Below, piece by piece: positions 51,099-53,294 of a stretch of 53,294 nt of DNA. The notes under the pieces are model-generated. The model saw only the letters and a program-made list of their open reading frames with translations. It did no database searches and was not told where the DNA came from. The position numbers and the translations under genes were made by a program. Each line of letters starts with the position of its first letter. The stretch's first letter is position 1. The DNA comes from Myxococcota bacterium (GTDB taxonomy: Bacteria; Myxococcota_A; Polyangia; Polyangiales; Polyangiaceae), in the NCBI GenBank assembly GCA_963169915.1, contig CAUJEM010000003.1:1-53294 (forward strand), in the 5' to 3' direction.

Positions 51099-53047
51099 GG
51101 GCTCCCCTCCACGACCTTGGCGTCCAGCTCGAAGCCCGTCAACGTCCGCGCCTTACCGTCCGCGAGACCGACGAAGGTGATGCGCCCCTCGGGGTGCTCC
51201 TGCGCCACGAAGCCCAGCCCAGCGGCGGGGACGAGCCCCGTCGCGAGCGGCGGGCTGGCGAGCCTCAAGGCATCCACGCGAAGCTCCGGGAGCCACACCA
51301 GGTAGGTGGCGGCGGCGGACGTGGTGGCGCCCCGCACGGTGATGAGCGCGCGCTCGTCGTTCAGCGCCACGCCCAGCGGCTCCGAGTCCAGACCCTGGAT
51401 CTTCGGGGGGAGCGCCAGCGCGAGCGGGACGACGCTGAAGGCCGCGACCTTGGTGCTCCCGGCGCTTGGGGCCAAGAGCGCGATGGCGTGACGTCCATCC
51501 GGCGTCGGGAACACCGCCCGCACCGGCGCCTTGAGCGCGACCGTGCGGTGCGTGAGGTAGCTCGCCCCTGGCGCCGTGCTCAAGATGGTGAGGTGATCGT
51601 TCGGGGTAGCGTTGGTGTAGAGCAGCGCGACGTTGCCCTGCTCTCCGAGCACCACGCTGCCAAAGGACTCCTCCGGGAGCGTCCGCACCTCGAAGCCGCT
51701 CGGGTCCGAGAAAATGCCCGGGATGGGCAGCACGACCACCTGACTGCCACCCTCACTCCCGCTCGCCCCTCCTGCACCGCTCGCTCCCCCGCCGCCGCCC
51801 GCGCCCGCGGCTCCGCTCGCGCCCCCGGCGCCGCCCGCGCCCGCGCTCGCGCCCGCGACACCCCCAGCCCCAGCGCTCGCTCCCCCGCTCCCGCTCGCCC
51901 CCGCAGCGCCCCCGCTCGCGCCCGCAGCACCACCGGCTCCGGCGCTCGCGCCCGCAGCGCCCCCGCTCGCGCCCGCGGCGCCACCCGCCCCGGCGCTCGC
52001 GCCCCCGCTCCCGCTCGCTCCCGCCGCGCCGCCAGCGCCCGCAGCCCCTGCGCTCCCGCTCGCCGGCGACCGCACGACCGCGACCGCGCGCGTACCGTCG
52101 GCGCTCAGATCCAGATCCGTCACCGGCCCGGAGAGCTGCACCGTCACCCTCGCGCCCCCGGGCAGCGCGATGACCCCGACGTGGCTCGCGCCTGGCTCCC
52201 GAACGAGCGCCCACGCGCCATCGGCGGTGATGGAGACGTCGAGCTTGGCCGCGCTCGCCAGCGGCTCTTGCGTGAGCGGCAGCTCCGCCGACACGAAGGG
52301 CGACGCCGCGCCGCCGAGCTCGATGACGGAGAGGCCCGCCTCGGTGACCACGAAGGCGCGCCGCTCGTCGTTGGCGATGACCACCCGCGAGGGACGGTAG
52401 CCCACGCTCAGGCGCGTGACCTTCGGCGCTGCTCCGGAGAGCTCCAGCACGCTCACGTCCTGGAAGCCCTCGATGGGATCGGCGCGCCCCACCTCCGCGG
52501 CGTCCGTCCAGGCCAAGGCGACCTTGCCACGCGAGCTCACCGCCCAGCGGTTGGCGTCGCGGTGTAGCCGCGCGGACAGCACCTCGACCCGGCCGGCCCC
52601 GTCCACGGACAGCACGCTGGCGTCCTGACTCTTGGTGTTGACGACGAGCGCACGCTGCAGCTCCGGCCGAGCGGGCACCGGGGCCGCGGCGAGGTACGTC
52701 GGACCATGCCCGACGGCGAAGGACCGGACCGCGATCTGCTGCGCGTCGATGAGCGCGACGCGGTCACTGGCGGGGTTGGCCGTCCACACGTACGTGCCCG
52801 TGACGACCGGAGCGCGGAAGCTCCCCTCGAGCTCTTGCTCGGGGCGTGAGCCCGCGCTGCCCCCGGCGCCGGAGGCCCCAGCCGCGCCGCCGCACCCCGG
52901 GCCAAAGCACCCACCGCTGTCCTGCGAGTCCTGCCCCGGAGCGCTGCGCTCCGCGCGGTCCGCCGAGGCGCAGCGCGTGGTGGCCAGCAGCAGGCCCAGC
53001 GGCAGAGCCAAGCACCACCAGGTTGCACGCCGAGCAGGAGCCACCAC
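51095..53047 (-). CDS. Beta-propeller exported protein with internal Gly/Ala/Ser insert, paralog B
   Basis: First gene of the operon, 650 residues from a GTG at 53047 with AAGGA 10 bases upstream. The signal ends A-T-T-R-C (Cys26); Arg before Cys makes lipidation doubtful. A Cys pair (C-F-G-P-G-C) and short linker follow. The propeller matches paralog A (Y-V-W-T-A-N-P, G-P-T-Y-L-A-A, V-G-Y-R-P-S, T-L-T-G-F-E-L-D-A-K-V-V-E). The difference is residues 327-434, about 108 residues of almost only Gly, Ala and Ser, placed right after A-V-A-V-V-R and before V-V-V-L-P-I-P, where paralog A has just a short loop. The insert resembles the linkers that other lipoproteins carry at their N-termini. Confidence 0.8.
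   Translation of the reverse strand: MVAPARRATWWCLALPLGLLLATTRCASADRAERSAPGQDSQDSGGCFGPGCGGAAGASGAGGSAGSRPEQELEGSFRAPVVTGTYVWTANPASDRVALIDAQQIAVRSFAVGHGPTYLAAAPVPARPELQRALVVNTKSQDASVLSVDGAGRVEVLSARLHRDANRWAVSSRGKVALAWTDAAEVGRADPIEGFQDVSVLELSGAAPKVTRLSVGYRPSRVVIANDERRAFVVTEAGLSVIELGGAASPFVSAELPLTQEPLASAAKLDVSITADGAWALVREPGASHVGVIALPGGARVTVQLSGPVTDLDLSADGTRAVAVVRSPASGSAGAAGAGGAAGASGSGGASAGAGGAAGASGGAAGASAGAGGAAGASGGAAGASGSGGASAGAGGVAGASAGAGGAGGASGAAGAGGGGGASGAGGASGSEGGSQVVVLPIPGIFSDPSGFEVRTLPEESFGSVVLGEQGNVALLYTNATPNDHLTILSTAPGASYLTHRTVALKAPVRAVFPTPDGRHAIALLAPSAGSTKVAAFSVVPLALALPPKIQGLDSEPLGVALNDERALITVRGATTSAAATYLVWLPELRVDALRLASPPLATGLVPAAGLGFVAQEHPEGRITFVGLADGKARTLTGFELDAKVVEGSP
51746..52069 (-). 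repeat. Gly/Ala/Ser low-complexity repeat inside a propeller gene
   Basis: A 324-base stretch of imperfect short repeats (variants of GGCGCGAGCGGGGGC in 3-base multiples) encodes 108 residues of Gly, Ala and Ser with one Val and one Glu. It lies within a folded domain rather than at the N-terminus. Confidence 0.85.
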
Positions 53048-53269
53048 AGTGGGCTGTTCCTTTGCAAATCACGCGCCACGACCGAAGGCACCTGAAGTAG
53101 CTCCGATCTCCTCGACCCGCGGCGGCTGCATCTGACACGGCGGTCATAGCCCGAAGGCCGCTGTGCCACTGGTCCCTCGCTCCCGGCGCGCGACGGGCTT
53201 TGCCGCTGGGGTTCGAGGCGAGAGACGCTTCAAGGTCGCCAGGCTTGAACTCGATGAGGGAGAGCCGTC
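53048..53269. other. Divergent intergenic region, 222 bases
   Basis: The longest gap in the window. It must hold the minus-strand promoter of the propeller operon and probably a plus-strand promoter for the partial gene at the edge. I could not pick convincing -35/-10 pairs; a GGTTCGAGGC at 53209-53218 resembles a tRNA T-loop but has no matching stem. Confidence 0.4.
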
Positions 53270-53294
53270 ATGATGCGGTTGGATGAAGGTCGCG
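53270..53294 (+). CDS. Possible gene start at the window edge
   Basis: ATG at 53270 (or 53273) follows GAGGGAGAG by about 6 bases, a good ribosome-binding site, and the frame M-M-R-L-D-E-G-R is open to the end of the window. Only eight codons are visible, so neither the product nor its reality can be confirmed. Confidence 0.3.

Noticed and set aside
51746..52069. Repeat array as a possible CRISPR
   Set aside because: Units are short, contiguous, in multiples of three and inside an open frame; there are no unique spacers.
53205..53225. tRNA-like T-loop GGTTCGAGGC
   Set aside because: The flanking bases do not form a T-stem and no acceptor or anticodon arms fit around it.

Overview
The window is very GC-rich, almost wall-to-wall coding (no gene-free stretch exceeds about 225 bases), and carries an unusual density of secreted lipoproteins whose lipidated cysteine is followed by a Gly/Ala/Ser-rich linker. 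Together with a Ser/Thr kinase carrying a PEGA domain, an IgGFc-binding-type protein, a MopE-type Cys-rich protein, a FadL-like channel and an alkyl-DHAP-synthase-like enzyme, this points to a myxobacterium, most likely of the Polyangiales/Sorangiineae type. The lineage is an inference from gene content and style; no marker rRNA is present. No tRNA, rRNA, insertion sequence, prophage or CRISPR array was found.

Layout. 1-12 kb is a surface/secreted region: the tail of a Cys-rich MopE-like protein (+), a large lipoprotein that may be a polysaccharide lyase (+), and on the minus strand an IgGFc-binding-like lipoprotein, an alkyl-DHAP-synthase-like flavoenzyme and two right-handed beta-helix lipoproteins in a row. 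12-25 kb is mostly housekeeping: a membrane Ser/Thr kinase, the lysS-lolC-lolD operon (aminoacylation plus lipoprotein export, fitting the lipoprotein-rich proteome), an MscS-type channel, prfB with its programmed +1 frameshift site, two unknown genes upstream of prfB, an EamA transporter and an enoyl-reductase-like dehydrogenase. 25-31 kb holds ribF, holA, ribA, a VWA lipoprotein and glmU. 31-36 kb holds a 1287-residue lipoprotein paired with a FadL/OmpP1-type outer-membrane protein behind a 21-bp palindrome. 36-45 kb holds an MltD-type LysM transglycosylase, fumC, an AI-2E-family membrane protein, a hemerythrin-like protein, a divergent copZ/copA copper pair and a small membrane protein.

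45-53 kb is the most distinctive part: a beta-propeller lipoprotein with a CxxCH heme-type motif, preceded by a four-gene minus-strand operon in which every junction is a 4-base stop/start overlap (two close paralogous beta-propellers, a third more distant propeller lipoprotein, and a small C-terminal-Phe beta-barrel). One paralog has a 108-residue Gly/Ala/Ser insert inside the propeller. I regard this operon as the best candidate for an undescribed cell-surface system; its function is unknown.

Start codons were often moved from the longest open frame to the one supported by a signal peptide, a ribosome-binding site or a stop/start overlap; each case is explained in the entry.
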